This document shows positions 37,170 through 46,143 of a stretch of 64,000 nucleotides of DNA, in pieces. Source of the DNA: Terriglobia bacterium (GTDB taxonomy: Bacteria > Acidobacteriota > Terriglobia > Bryobacterales > Bryobacteraceae). The position numbers and the translations under genes are program-made. Each line of letters begins with the position of its first letter. Position 1 is the stretch's first letter. The notes beneath the pieces are model-generated. The model was not told the DNA's origin. It searched no databases and saw nothing but the letters and a program-made list of their open reading frames with translations. The stretch covers positions 1 through 64,000 of the forward strand of contig JAIQFN010000001.1 of the NCBI GenBank assembly GCA_020073265.1, read 5' to 3'.

Positions 37170-39020
37170 CTATTCCTCTATCTGCAATTCGGGCATGGGG
37201 ACGAAGGAGGCGAGCGCGGGCTTCTCCACTTCGCCAAGCGCCTTGAGAATTCCGTCGACGACGTGCTTGGCGCTGAGCGGAAATCCGCCATAGACCAGGA
37301 TGGAGCGCAGTTTTTCCTTTGGCACGCGGGTTTCGAGCGTGAGCAGACTTCGAAGCTGGGCGTCGCGGTTCTGTTCGATGACGAAGCAGAAGTAGTGCAT
37401 CTCCAGGAACGATTGCACGGTTTCATCGAACGGGAAGCCGCGGACCCGCATGAAATCGGCGAGCACGCCCTGCTCGGCCAGCCGGTCCAGAGCCTCGCGG
37501 ACGGCGAGGTCGCAACCGCCCAGCGTGATGACTCCAAAGTTTGCGCCTGCACGCCGCTGAATGATGGGCGTCGGTACGAATTTGGCCGAGGCTTTGTGCT
37601 TGCGCGCCAGCCGGTCCATCACCTCGCGGTATTCGTCGGGCATTTCGGTATAGCCGCCGTACTTGTTGTGCCCGGAGCCGCGCGTGAAGAACGATCCTTT
37701 GGGATGCACGCCGGGCAGCGTGCGGGCAGCCACCTGGTTTTCATCCTCGTTGGTATAGCGCTGGAATTTCGCGATCTTTTCGAGATCCTCGGCGCTCAAG
37801 ACGCGGCCGCGGTCGGGCTGATAGGATTCGTTCCACTGAAGGCGCGGCACTACCCAGTCGTTCATGCCGATGTCCAGGTCCGTGAGGATGAAGACCGGCG
37901 TCTGGAAGCGCTCGGCCAGATCGAACGCCTTCGGCGCGAGTTCAAAACACTCGGCCGGATTCGCGGGGAACAGCAGAATGTGCCGGGTATCGCCGTGCGA
38001 AGCGTAAGCGCATTCCAGGATGTCGCCCTGCTGCGTGCGCGTGGGCATGCCGGTGGACGGGCCGACGCGCTGGACGTCGATCACCACTGCGGGAATCTCG
38101 GCGTAGTAAGCCAGGCCCAGCAGCTCGTTCATCAGCGAAATTCCAGGACCGGCCGTGGAAGTGAACGCGCGCGCACCGTTCCAGGCGGCCCCGATCACCA
38201 TGCCGATGGCGGCCAGCTCGTCCTCCGCCTGCAGGATCATGTAGTTGCTCTTGCCGGTCTCGGGATCCTTGCGGTACTTCTCGCAGAACATCTTGAACGC
38301 GTCCATCGCGGAGGTGGAAGGCGTGATGGGATACCAGGCCGCAACCGTCGCGCCGGCATACACGCAGCCCAGCGCGATGGCGGTGTTGCCGTCGATCAGA
38401 ATCTTGTCGGAATTGGCGTTCATCGTTTCCAGATGGAACGGCAGCGGGCACTGGAAATGATCGCGCGCGTAGTCGTAGCCCAGCCGCAAGGCGCGCAGGT
38501 TCGACTCGCGCAGCGCTTTCTTGGTCGAATATTTCTCGTCGAGCAGCCCCGCGACGATGTCCATGTCGGCGTTCAGCACCGCGCACAGCGTCCCCGCGTA
38601 AGCGATGTTCTTCATGAGGATGCGCTCGCGCGGATCACGGAAGTTCTCGTTGCAAAGCTGCGCGTAGGGGACGCCCAGGAAGTTGACGTCGTCACGAACC
38701 AGAGCCGGATCGAGCGGCCAGGAGGAGTCATAGAGCAGGTAGCCGCCCTCGTGCACCTCGCGAATGTCGCGCGCGTAGGTCTGCGAGTTCATGGCGACCA
38801 TCAGGTCGTAGTCGAGTGACCGCGCCGTGTAGCCGTCCTTGTTGACGCGGATCTCGTACCAGGTGGGCAGGCCCTGGATGTTGGAGGGAAACAGGTTCTT
38901 TCCGGACACCGGAATCCCCATGCGGAAGATGGCCTGCATCATCAGGCCGTTGGCGCTGGCCGAACCGGTTCCATTCACGTTGGCCAGCTTGATGGCGAAA
39001 TCGTTTACACGGGCACGCAT
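37170..39020 (-). CDS. korA: 2-oxoacid:ferredoxin oxidoreductase alpha subunit (gamma-alpha fusion)
   Basis: A 616-residue subunit with the gamma domain fused at the N-terminus (FAIKLANVNGTGSASANGLMMQAIFRMG, about 8-35). The alpha pyrimidine-binding domain follows (GNTAIALGCVYAGATVAAWYPITPSTSAMDAF; DELAAIGMVIGAAWNGARAFTSTAGPGISLMNE), and a C-terminal domain ends in HYFCFVIEQNRDAQLRSLL. The YPITPST motif contacts substrate CoA or 2-oxoacid. Gamma-alpha fusion is common in KorA-type enzymes. Start ATG 39020 overlaps the upstream gltD-like gene by 16 bp; korB follows 3 bp later. Confidence 0.9.
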   Translation of the reverse strand: MRARVNDFAIKLANVNGTGSASANGLMMQAIFRMGIPVSGKNLFPSNIQGLPTWYEIRVNKDGYTARSLDYDLMVAMNSQTYARDIREVHEGGYLLYDSSWPLDPALVRDDVNFLGVPYAQLCNENFRDPRERILMKNIAYAGTLCAVLNADMDIVAGLLDEKYSTKKALRESNLRALRLGYDYARDHFQCPLPFHLETMNANSDKILIDGNTAIALGCVYAGATVAAWYPITPSTSAMDAFKMFCEKYRKDPETGKSNYMILQAEDELAAIGMVIGAAWNGARAFTSTAGPGISLMNELLGLAYYAEIPAVVIDVQRVGPSTGMPTRTQQGDILECAYASHGDTRHILLFPANPAECFELAPKAFDLAERFQTPVFILTDLDIGMNDWVVPRLQWNESYQPDRGRVLSAEDLEKIAKFQRYTNEDENQVAARTLPGVHPKGSFFTRGSGHNKYGGYTEMPDEYREVMDRLARKHKASAKFVPTPIIQRRAGANFGVITLGGCDLAVREALDRLAEQGVLADFMRVRGFPFDETVQSFLEMHYFCFVIEQNRDAQLRSLLTLETRVPKEKLRSILVYGGFPLSAKHVVDGILKALGEVEKPALASFVPMPELQIEE

Positions 39021-40792
39021 GACTCGGTATTCACCGGCCTCCCTGCGTAAGGAATGAGAAGTTCAAACTTTTGCATGTCCCACGCGGCGGTGGGGCAGCG
39101 TTCGGCGCACAGGCCGCAATGCACGCACACGTCCTCGTCCTTGGCCATGATGCGCCCCGTTTGCGGCAGTAGCGACGAAACGTACAGGTCCTGCGTGAGG
39201 TTGATGGCGGGGGCCGAGAGGCGCTTGCGGAGATCGTCCTCCTCGCCGTTGCGCGCGATGGTGAGGCACTGGACCGGGCAGACGTCGATGCAGGCGTCGC
39301 ACTCGATGCAGCGCGCGGCGGTGAAGTCGGTTTCAATATCGCAGTTCAGGCAGCGCTGCACCTCGCGCGCGGTCTGCTCGATATCGAAGCCCAGCTCCAC
39401 TTCGATGTTCATCTGCTTGAAGCGACGCGTGAGATCGACGTGGCGCATCTTCTGGCGCTGCGCGGGATTGTAGTCGTTGTGATAACTCCACTCACTGATC
39501 CCCATTTTGGTGCTGATGAGGTTCGCGCCCTGCGGCAGGCGTTCGGTCACCGGAGTGCCGTTACAGTAGTTGTGAATGGAGATAGCGGCTTGATGGCCGT
39601 GCTCGGCGGCCCAGATGATGTTCTTCGGTCCCCAGGCTGCGTCGCCGCCGAAGAAAATGCCGTCGCGCGTGCACTGCATGGTCTTCTCGTCGACCACGGG
39701 CATGTCCCATTTGTCGAACTCGATTCCGATGTCGCGCTCGATCCAGGGGAATGAATTCTCCTGGCCGATGGCCAGGATCACGTCGTCGGCCGGGAAGAAG
39801 ATGGTGTCGATGGTCTTGGAGTTCTTCGCCTTGGCGTCCCATTCCAATCGCTCGAACTCCATGCCGGTGAGCTTGCCGTTCTCGATGACGAAGCGCTTGG
39901 GCGCGTGGTTGACGATGATCTCGACGCCTTCTTCTTCGGCGTCCTCAAGCTCCCAAGGCGAGGCTTTGAAGAAGCCGCGCGGACGGCGGGCCATCACTTT
40001 TATGCTATTGCCTCCCAGGCGGCAGCTCGAGCGGCAGCAGTCCATGGCGGTGTTGCCGACGCCGATGATGAGCACTTTTTCGCCGATCGAATCGGTGTGG
40101 CCAAAGGCGATGGACTCCAGCCAGTCGATGCCGATGTGGATGCGGTTCGTATCGTGGCGGCCGGGCAGGTCGAGTTCCTTGCCGCGCGGCGCGCCCGTGC
40201 CGACGAAGATGGCGTCGAAGCCTTCGGCCAGCAGGGCCTTCATGCTCTCGATGGGCGAGTTGTAGCGAATGTCGACGCCCATGTCGAGGATCTGGCCGAT
40301 TTCGTCGTACAGAACTTCGGAAGGCAGCCGGAAGGCAGGAATATTGGTGCGCATCAGGCCGCCGGGCTTGTCGTATTTCTCGAACATCACCACTTCGTAG
40401 CCGAGCGGCATCAGGTCGTTGGCGACAGTCAGCGAGGCCGGGCCGCCGCCGATGCAGGCCACGCGCTTGCCGTTTTTCTTCGCCGGGATTTTCGGAAGCC
40501 GGTCCTTGATTTCGCCGCGCAGGTCGGCGGCGACGCGTTTCAGCCGGCAGATCGCCACCGGTTTGCCATCCAGGCGTCCGCGCCGGCAGGCCGGTTCGCA
40601 AGGACGATCGCAGGTGCGTCCGAGAATCGAGGGAAACACGTTGGATTCCCGGTTGAGCATGTAGGCGTCGGTGTAGCGGCCCTGCGCGATCAGCCGGATA
40701 TACTCAGGAACATTGGTGTGGGCGGGACAGGCCCACTGGCAGTCAACGACTTTGTGATAGTAGTTCGGATTGCGAACGTCCGTGGGTTGCAC
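39005..40792 (-). CDS. GltD-like FAD/NAD(P) oxidoreductase fused to a C-terminal ferredoxin domain
   Basis: A 595-residue protein. The N-terminal iron-sulfur helical domain has CQWACPAHTNVPEY and CDRPCEPACRRG (about 15-65). The FAD and NADPH Rossmann domains follow (CIGGGPASLTVANDL; LIIGVGNTAMDCCRSS). The C-terminal part adds two 4Fe-4S motifs, CIECDACIDVCPVQC and CVHCGLCAERCPTAAW. GltD-type proteins move electrons between NAD(P)H and iron-sulfur clusters. Being first in an operon with korA and korB (overlap 16 bp) and lacking GltB, it probably serves as the ferredoxin-like delta subunit plus NAD(P)H reductase of that enzyme. The start is GTG 40792. Confidence 0.88.
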   Translation of the reverse strand: MQPTDVRNPNYYHKVVDCQWACPAHTNVPEYIRLIAQGRYTDAYMLNRESNVFPSILGRTCDRPCEPACRRGRLDGKPVAICRLKRVAADLRGEIKDRLPKIPAKKNGKRVACIGGGPASLTVANDLMPLGYEVVMFEKYDKPGGLMRTNIPAFRLPSEVLYDEIGQILDMGVDIRYNSPIESMKALLAEGFDAIFVGTGAPRGKELDLPGRHDTNRIHIGIDWLESIAFGHTDSIGEKVLIIGVGNTAMDCCRSSCRLGGNSIKVMARRPRGFFKASPWELEDAEEEGVEIIVNHAPKRFVIENGKLTGMEFERLEWDAKAKNSKTIDTIFFPADDVILAIGQENSFPWIERDIGIEFDKWDMPVVDEKTMQCTRDGIFFGGDAAWGPKNIIWAAEHGHQAAISIHNYCNGTPVTERLPQGANLISTKMGISEWSYHNDYNPAQRQKMRHVDLTRRFKQMNIEVELGFDIEQTAREVQRCLNCDIETDFTAARCIECDACIDVCPVQCLTIARNGEEDDLRKRLSAPAINLTQDLYVSSLLPQTGRIMAKDEDVCVHCGLCAERCPTAAWDMQKFELLIPYAGRPVNTESCVPV

Positions 40793-40909
40793 GCGTCTAT
40801 CCTCTCAGCATGGACAGCGATCGACGGGTCGTCTCGGATGTATTAGGACCAGCCTGTTTTATTGTACATCCGGCGGGTGAAGGGGGCAGTTTGACGCGAG
40901 CCACAGGCG

Positions 40910-41455
40910 TCAGGACGCGAAAATCTCGCCGACTGCGATGGAGCCGTCACCCAGGATGGCGAGCGGGATCGCATCCCCGGATGCGTACGATTTCGTGCCC
41001 TTAAGATCGGTGACGAGCACCGTCCTTTTGTCGGCGTCGACGACCCAAAACTCCTGCGTGCCGGCGGACATCACCACGATTCGCTGGCGGCTCACTCTGG
41101 CGGGAGTGTTGGACGGCGACAACACCTCGACGATCAAGGAAGGTGAGTACACCGGGTACTCGTCGGGTGGCAGGGCGTCCCAATCCGGACGCGGCACGTA
41201 GGCGACGTCGGCGAACCAGTATTGCAGATTGACCACAGGGCGATATGGAAACTCGATGGTGACGACGCCGCGCTCACCGGCCAGCCCTTCGAGGAGCCGC
41301 TCGATGCGCTTCTGGATCTTGATGTGCAACGGTCGGGCAGGTGGCACGACAACAACCTCGCCGTCTTGAAGTTCATATCGTTGAGCGCCCTCGGGGCGCT
41401 CCGGGAGCCGGAGAAAGTCTCCCCAAGTAACCAAAGGGCGGGCGAGCGTGCTCAT
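40910..41455 (-). CDS. Uma2-family (DUF820) PD-(D/E)XK-like protein
   Basis: A 181-residue Uma2 protein: TWGDFLRLPERPEGAQRYELQDGEVVVVPPARPLH at the start (about 10-44), FPYRPVVNLQYWFADVAYVPR, PSLIVEVLSPSNTPARVSRQRIVVMSAGTQEFWVVDADKRTVLV. The D-x-x-Y and E-V-L-S-P-S residues mimic the PD-(D/E)XK nuclease core. Members are abundant in cyanobacteria and Acidobacteria; their role is unclear. Start ATG 41455 with AGGAGG 8 bases upstream. A perfect 35-bp tandem duplication has copied this ribosome site and start codon once more just upstream. Confidence 0.88.
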   Translation of the reverse strand: MSTLARPLVTWGDFLRLPERPEGAQRYELQDGEVVVVPPARPLHIKIQKRIERLLEGLAGERGVVTIEFPYRPVVNLQYWFADVAYVPRPDWDALPPDEYPVYSPSLIVEVLSPSNTPARVSRQRIVVMSAGTQEFWVVDADKRTVLVTDLKGTKSYASGDAIPLAILGDGSIAVGEIFAS

Positions 41456-41508
41456 CGGGGTTCCCTCCTACTGCGGGCGAGCGTGCTCATCGGGGTTCCC
41501 TCCTACTG
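41439..41508. repeat. Perfect 35-bp tandem duplication over the Uma2 start region
   Basis: Units 41439-41473 and 41474-41508 are identical. Each carries, on the minus strand, AGGAGG, ATG and the first five codons. The upstream copy's ATG (41490-41488) opens a 12-codon frame whose TGA overlaps the true start as ATGA, so the duplication created a coupled upstream ORF. Perfect identity implies a recent event or an assembly artefact. Confidence 0.93.
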
Positions 41509-41538
41509 ATAGTAGCGTAAGGTATCCATGGAGGCTCG

Positions 41539-42966
41539 GTGGATCGACGCGCACGTTATACTGTGCAAGTCTTGAAAAGCCATCCGGCTTCATCGGCGGA
41601 CCTCGGACTCATCGGCGCGCGGCTGGACCGGCTGCCGGCGACGCGCACCATCTGGACCTACGTGCTGCTGCTCTCGCTGGGCGGCTTCTTCGAGTACTAC
41701 GATCTGTTCTTCACCGGATACATCGCGCCGGGGCTGGTCCAGAGCGGCATCCTGACAACTACGACGCCGGGGCTGTTCGGCACCACCGGAATCGCGGGCT
41801 TTGTCGCCGCCATGTTCTCGGGGCTGTTCATCGGAACTGCGGTCTTCGGCTTCGTGGCGGACCGCTTCGGGCGCCGCTCGATTTTCACCTTTTCCCTGCT
41901 CTGGTACACCGCCGCTTCCATCGCGATGGCCTTCCAGCGCGATGTGTTCGGCCTGAATCTGTGGCGCTTCATCGCCGGCATCGGCGTCGGGGTGGAGCTG
42001 GTGACCATCGACACTTATCTCTCCGAGCTGGTGCCGCGAGAGCTGCGCGGCCGCGCGTTCGCGTTCAACGCGACCATCCAGTTCTGCGCCGTACCCGTGG
42101 TGGCGCTGCTGGCCTGGCTGCTGGTGCCGATCGCTCCGCTGGGTCTGGATGGGTGGCGCTGGGTAGTGCTGATCGGAGCAGCCAGCGCGATCTTTGTATG
42201 GTGGATACGCCGGCGCGTGCCGGAAAGCCCGCGCTGGCTGGCGCAGCACGGCCGCATCGAAGACGCCGAACGAGTGCTGGCCGGGTTGGAAGCGCGCGTT
42301 CTGGCGGAATCCGGCGCCCCGCTGGCCGCTCCCGCAAAACCCGGCGCGGCGTCCACGCGCGGCAGCTTCATCGAAATCTGGCAAGCGCCGTATCTCCGCC
42401 GCACGGTGATGCTGGTGGTGTTCAATCTTTTCCAAACGGTCGGCTTCTACGGCTTTTCCAACTGGGTTCCGACGCTGCTGATCGCGCGCGGCATCGCCGT
42501 TACCAGCAGCTTGCAGTACACATTCGTCATCGCGATCGCCGCGCCATTCGGTCCGCTTTTGGCAGTGACACTAGCCGACAAGCTGGAGCGCAAATGGCTG
42601 ATCGTGGCCGCGGCCTTCGGAATCGCGCTGTTTGGAATGCTGTTTGGGCAAATGACGGCCGGCAGCCTGCTGATCGTCTTCGGCGTGCTGCTGACAGTGT
42701 CGAACAACATCCTGTCGTTTTCATTTCACGCCTACCAGGCGGAGTTGTATCCGACGCGCGTCCGAGCGCTCGCGGTCGGGTTCGTCTATTCCTGGAGCCG
42801 TCTGTCGGTGGTGTTCAGCTCGTTCGTTATCGCGTTCTTTCTGGATCGCTTCGGCGCCGGGGGCGTCTTCGCGCTCATCGCGGGCAGCATGTTGGTGGTG
42901 ATGCTGGCGATCGGTTGGCTCGGGCCGCGGACTACCAATCTCGCGCTGGAAACCATCTCAGGGTAA
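41539..42966 (+). CDS. MFS transporter (sugar/organic-acid porter type)
   Basis: A major facilitator protein of up to 475 residues with about 12 membrane helices. The N-terminal motif GGFFEYYDLFFTGYIAPGL, the loop 2-3 motif GFVADRFGRRSIFTFSLL and IAGIGVGVELVTIDTYLSELVPRELRGRAFA are typical of the sugar-porter/aromatic-acid symporter group. Substrate unknown. Start uncertain: GTG 41539 gives the full length, but TATACT at 41557-41562 would start transcription near an in-frame TTG at 41572, shortening it by 11 residues. The 80 bp before it hold only the tandem duplication. Confidence 0.88.
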   Translation: MDRRARYTVQVLKSHPASSADLGLIGARLDRLPATRTIWTYVLLLSLGGFFEYYDLFFTGYIAPGLVQSGILTTTTPGLFGTTGIAGFVAAMFSGLFIGTAVFGFVADRFGRRSIFTFSLLWYTAASIAMAFQRDVFGLNLWRFIAGIGVGVELVTIDTYLSELVPRELRGRAFAFNATIQFCAVPVVALLAWLLVPIAPLGLDGWRWVVLIGAASAIFVWWIRRRVPESPRWLAQHGRIEDAERVLAGLEARVLAESGAPLAAPAKPGAASTRGSFIEIWQAPYLRRTVMLVVFNLFQTVGFYGFSNWVPTLLIARGIAVTSSLQYTFVIAIAAPFGPLLAVTLADKLERKWLIVAAAFGIALFGMLFGQMTAGSLLIVFGVLLTVSNNILSFSFHAYQAELYPTRVRALAVGFVYSWSRLSVVFSSFVIAFFLDRFGAGGVFALIAGSMLVVMLAIGWLGPRTTNLALETISG

Positions 42967-42979
42967 ACGCACGATTGCG

Positions 42980-43051
42980 TTGACATCGTCGGTGGGACAG
43001 AAGTATATTCCCCTTGTATTCGTTGACAATATTGTAAAGCCCGGCTGTACA
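42980..43051 (+). promoter_or_regulatory. Promoter region of the M28-like peptidase gene, two candidate promoters
   Basis: TTGACA (42980-42985), 18 bp, TATATT (43004-43009) is close to consensus. A second TTGACA (43023-43028), 17 bp, TGTACA (43046-43051) is weaker. The perfect palindrome ACAATATTGT (43026-43035) overlaps the second -35 and could bind a repressor. The leader before the ATG at 43063 carries GAGAGG. Confidence 0.55.
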
Positions 43052-43062
43052 GAGAGGTCACC

Positions 43063-44580
43063 ATGAACATAAGATTCGACAGGCTGCTTCTGGCGGCTGG
43101 AACCCTGGGAGCGGCCGCCTGGCTGTGCGTGGCGCAAGCTCCGCAGGGCCAGCAGAAAACTCCTTCGCCGTTTCAGGATCCCGCGGGACACGTCCGCCAG
43201 GATGCTTACGCGCCGCTGCCGGTGCCGGCGGCGGATCGCGCTTACGAGAAGATCGACGGACACCGCATCAAGGAGAAGGACCTGGAGGTGGTCGCGATCT
43301 CGCACCAGAGCCGCGACGCGGGCGACCGCTACTGGGGACGCATCGCGGGCACCAAGTACGAGAAGTTGACTGCCCAGTGGGCCGAAGCCAAGTGGCGCCA
43401 GTACGGGTTGACCGACGTCCACGAGCAGGAGTACACCCTCGGGCCGCAATGGTTCGGTCTCGACTGGAACGTCACCGCCACCGGGAGCGGAAAAACCCTG
43501 ACGTTCAAATCGCTGAACCCGGCGGTAGGATCGGTGCCGACGCCACCGGGCGGTCTGGAGGCCGAGGCAGTGTGGGTGGGAACCGGCAGCGCGGCCGATT
43601 TCATGGGACGCGACGTGCGCGGCAAGGCGGTACTCATCCTGTCGATTCTCGAGCCGGGCAACATGGGCGAATCGGCCGGCTGGGAGGGCGCCTGGAAGCG
43701 CGCAGCAGACCTGGGAGCCGCAGCCATTTTCACCATCTGGGGCTACAACGAAAACCTCGCGGTCTGGCAGGGCATGAGTGGAGGGCGCGGCAATCCGATC
43801 CGCGTGCCTGGTTTCTTCATGGGATGGGAAGACGGCAAGGCTCTGCGCGACCTGATCGCGCAAGGCAATCCCGTGAAATTGAAAATGAATCTCAAGACTG
43901 AGATGCGCGACAACCTCAAGGCGGTGGCGTCCTTCGCTACGCTGCCGGGCATGAGCGACGAGAACATCTGGGTGATCGCGCACACGGACGGATACTACGA
44001 AGCAGCGCTCGACAACGCGTCGGGCCTGGCGGTGATGACGACGCTGGCGGAATATTTCTCGCAAATTCCCAAAGAGAAGCGGCGGCGGAGCATCACTTTC
44101 GCCGCCACCTCGGGCCACCACGCCGGGTCGCCGACCACTCTGTACCTGCACGACCATCGCGACAGCATCCTGGCGAAGACGGCCCTCATCTTGAACTGCG
44201 AACACATCTCGCACAACGATCTGCTGCAGTGGAGCACTCATCTTCGCGCGTCCAACACCATTCAGGAGCGCCGCTGGTGGGTGTACGGAAGCAACCGCCT
44301 GATGGACATCGCGCACAAAGCGTTCCTCGAGTTCGGCGTCAACCTGGTGGCCGAGATGGATCCGAACGCTTCCGGCGACATGGGGCACATCGAGCGCGAC
44401 GCGCCTTCAATTCAAGTGATCGATTCACCGGAGATCAAGCACACCGACTGGGACATTCCCGAGCGCGTTCCGGACGCGGGTCTGGCGGCCGTGGCGCGGG
44501 CCTACGCCAAGATCATCGATGAAGTGAACAAAATGGACCGCAAGGATCTGCTGCCGGTTTCGTTCCGATCCCAGCGGTAG
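43063..44580 (+). CDS. Secreted M28-like peptidase with altered active site
   Basis: A 505-residue product with a signal peptide (to about residue 25), a PA-type insert (about 165-285, WVGTGSAADFMGRDVRGKAVLI), and an M28 Zn-peptidase core. The first zinc motif is present: VIAHTDGYYEAALDNASG (His307, Asp317). Where M28 enzymes have a catalytic Glu-Glu pair, this protein reads ATSGHHAGS (His352-His353). A later His460 (IKHTDWD) may complete the site. It may therefore use metal differently, or be a non-catalytic binder. ATG 43063 with a ribosome site and a strong upstream promoter. Confidence 0.85.
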   Translation: MNIRFDRLLLAAGTLGAAAWLCVAQAPQGQQKTPSPFQDPAGHVRQDAYAPLPVPAADRAYEKIDGHRIKEKDLEVVAISHQSRDAGDRYWGRIAGTKYEKLTAQWAEAKWRQYGLTDVHEQEYTLGPQWFGLDWNVTATGSGKTLTFKSLNPAVGSVPTPPGGLEAEAVWVGTGSAADFMGRDVRGKAVLILSILEPGNMGESAGWEGAWKRAADLGAAAIFTIWGYNENLAVWQGMSGGRGNPIRVPGFFMGWEDGKALRDLIAQGNPVKLKMNLKTEMRDNLKAVASFATLPGMSDENIWVIAHTDGYYEAALDNASGLAVMTTLAEYFSQIPKEKRRRSITFAATSGHHAGSPTTLYLHDHRDSILAKTALILNCEHISHNDLLQWSTHLRASNTIQERRWWVYGSNRLMDIAHKAFLEFGVNLVAEMDPNASGDMGHIERDAPSIQVIDSPEIKHTDWDIPERVPDAGLAAVARAYAKIIDEVNKMDRKDLLPVSFRSQR

Positions 44581-44630
44581 CCGTCGTCATACATGCGCCT
44601 GCGGTAGACTGAGGGTTCCACCCCTTCGGA

Positions 44631-45416
44631 ATGGCCACGGGTCCAAGTACAACTGGAAAGCGATTCGAGCGCCTGGTCGCCATCATGGCGAGGTTGCGCG
44701 CGCCCGGCGGCTGCCCCTGGGACCGCGAGCAGAACTTCGACACCATCAAGCCCTACTTGCTCGAAGAGACCTACGAAGTTCTGGACGCCATCGACCGGCG
44801 CGACTGGCCGGGATTGGCCGAAGAACTGGGCGATCTGATGCTCGAAGCGGTCTTCTTCGCGCAGATGGCTGCCGAGGAGAACAAGTTCGGTATCGATGAT
44901 TCCCTCGATGCCGTGGTCGAGAAACTGATCCGGCGGCATCCGCACGTCTTCGGCGATGGAACCGCCAAGACCTCCGACGACGTAAAGCGCCGCTGGGACG
45001 AGATCAAAGCCGATGAGAAGAAGGGCAAGCCGCAGCAGGGGCGGCTGGAATCGGTTCCGCGCAACATGCCGGCGCTGGTGGAGGCGCAGCAGATCACCTC
45101 CAAAGCCGCGGCCGTCGGATTCGATTGGGAAACGCCGGAACAGGTGCTTGAGAAACTGGACGAAGAGCTGGAAGAGCTGGCGCGGGCGCGTCAGGGCGCA
45201 CCGCAGCCCGAGATCGAAGGCGAGATCGGCGACCTGCTGTTCGTGCTGGTGAACCTGGCGCGATTCCTGAAGGTCGACCCCGAGCAGGCGCTGCGCAAGA
45301 CCAACGCGAAATTCCGCAAACGCTTCGGCTACGTGGAGAGTAAGGCCAAGCTTCCTGGCGCGGGCATCCAGGAGCTGGAGGCGCTCTGGCAGGAGTCCAA
45401 GGCGTTCGATGATTGA
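44631..45416 (+). CDS. mazG: Nucleoside triphosphate pyrophosphohydrolase MazG
   Basis: Hydrolyses (d)NTPs to monophosphates and pyrophosphate, a house-cleaning enzyme. The 261 residues show two MazG units. The first has ARLRAPGGCPWDREQNFDTIKPYLLEETYEVLDAI and ELGDLMLEAVFFAQMA, with the EExxE...ExxD metal site. The second has LDEELEELARA and EIEGEIGDLLFVLVNLARFL. KSRRWDEIKADEKKG-like text (KRRWDEIKADE) between them is family-typical. It overlaps the GNAT gene by 8 bp, starting a run of four tightly spaced genes. Confidence 0.94.
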   Translation: MATGPSTTGKRFERLVAIMARLRAPGGCPWDREQNFDTIKPYLLEETYEVLDAIDRRDWPGLAEELGDLMLEAVFFAQMAAEENKFGIDDSLDAVVEKLIRRHPHVFGDGTAKTSDDVKRRWDEIKADEKKGKPQQGRLESVPRNMPALVEAQQITSKAAAVGFDWETPEQVLEKLDEELEELARARQGAPQPEIEGEIGDLLFVLVNLARFLKVDPEQALRKTNAKFRKRFGYVESKAKLPGAGIQELEALWQESKAFDD

Positions 45417-46143
45417 GATCCGGCCCTTGACGGCGCACGCGGACTTTCGCGAAGCGCTGCGCTTGCAGAAGGAAATCTGGGGATTCGAAGATGTCGAACT
45501 GCTGCCGCTGCGCTTATTTGTGGTGGCAACCAAGATCGGCGGCCAGGTGCTGGGAGCCTTCGACGGCCAACGCATGATCGGCTTCTGCATCGCGATTCCA
45601 GGCCTGAAGTCCGGCGCAAAAAGTTACCTGCACAGCCACATGCTGGGTGTGCTTTCCGAGTATCGCGACGCGGGCGTCGGCCGCAAGTTAAAGTTAGCCC
45701 AGCGCGAGGAAGCCTTGGCGCGCGGGATCGATCTGATCGAGTGGACTTTCGATCCGCTCGAAATCAAGAACGCGTATTTCAACCTGGAGCGGCTGGGCGC
45801 CATCGTGCGCCGCTACGTTCCAAACCAATACGGGACCACCAGCAGCCCTCTGCATGGCGGGCTTCCGACCGACCGCTGCATCGCCGAGTGGTGGATCGCA
45901 AGCCCTCGCGCCAGGGCCATGGTTGCGGGCCAGCCGTTCCAGCGCAATCCCGTCGAGACACGCGTTGCTATTCCAGCGGACATCGCGGCGATTCGTTCGA
46001 AAGACCCAAAGCGGGCGGGCGAGACTCAGCAGAAGGCCAGCGAAGAACTCCGCGCCGCGTTCGATCGCGGTCTGGCGGTGATCGGATTCGAAAGATCCCA
46101 ACAGGCCGGGACATATTTGCTAGGAAAATGGGAATCCAACTAG
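45409..46143 (+). CDS. GNAT acyltransferase of the amino-acid N-acylation type (COG3375-like)
   Basis: A 244-residue GNAT-fold acyltransferase: LRLQKEIWGFEDVELLPLRLFVVATKIGGQVLGAF, the acyl-CoA loop GVLSEYRDAGVGRKLKLAQRE (about 83-103), IEWTFDPLEIKNAYFNLERLG and YGTTSSPLHGGLPTDRCIAEWW. In Geobacillus a protein of this type succinylates D-amino acids next to an N-succinylamino-acid racemase; here the next gene, overlapping by 16 bp, encodes an enzyme of exactly that group. I infer the same pairing, without proof of substrate. Confidence 0.85.
   Translation: MIEIRPLTAHADFREALRLQKEIWGFEDVELLPLRLFVVATKIGGQVLGAFDGQRMIGFCIAIPGLKSGAKSYLHSHMLGVLSEYRDAGVGRKLKLAQREEALARGIDLIEWTFDPLEIKNAYFNLERLGAIVRRYVPNQYGTTSSPLHGGLPTDRCIAEWWIASPRARAMVAGQPFQRNPVETRVAIPADIAAIRSKDPKRAGETQQKASEELRAAFDRGLAVIGFERSQQAGTYLLGKWESN

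Noticed and set aside
36792-38819. A 675-codon open frame on the plus strand
   Set aside because: Antisense to korA/korB; no motifs.
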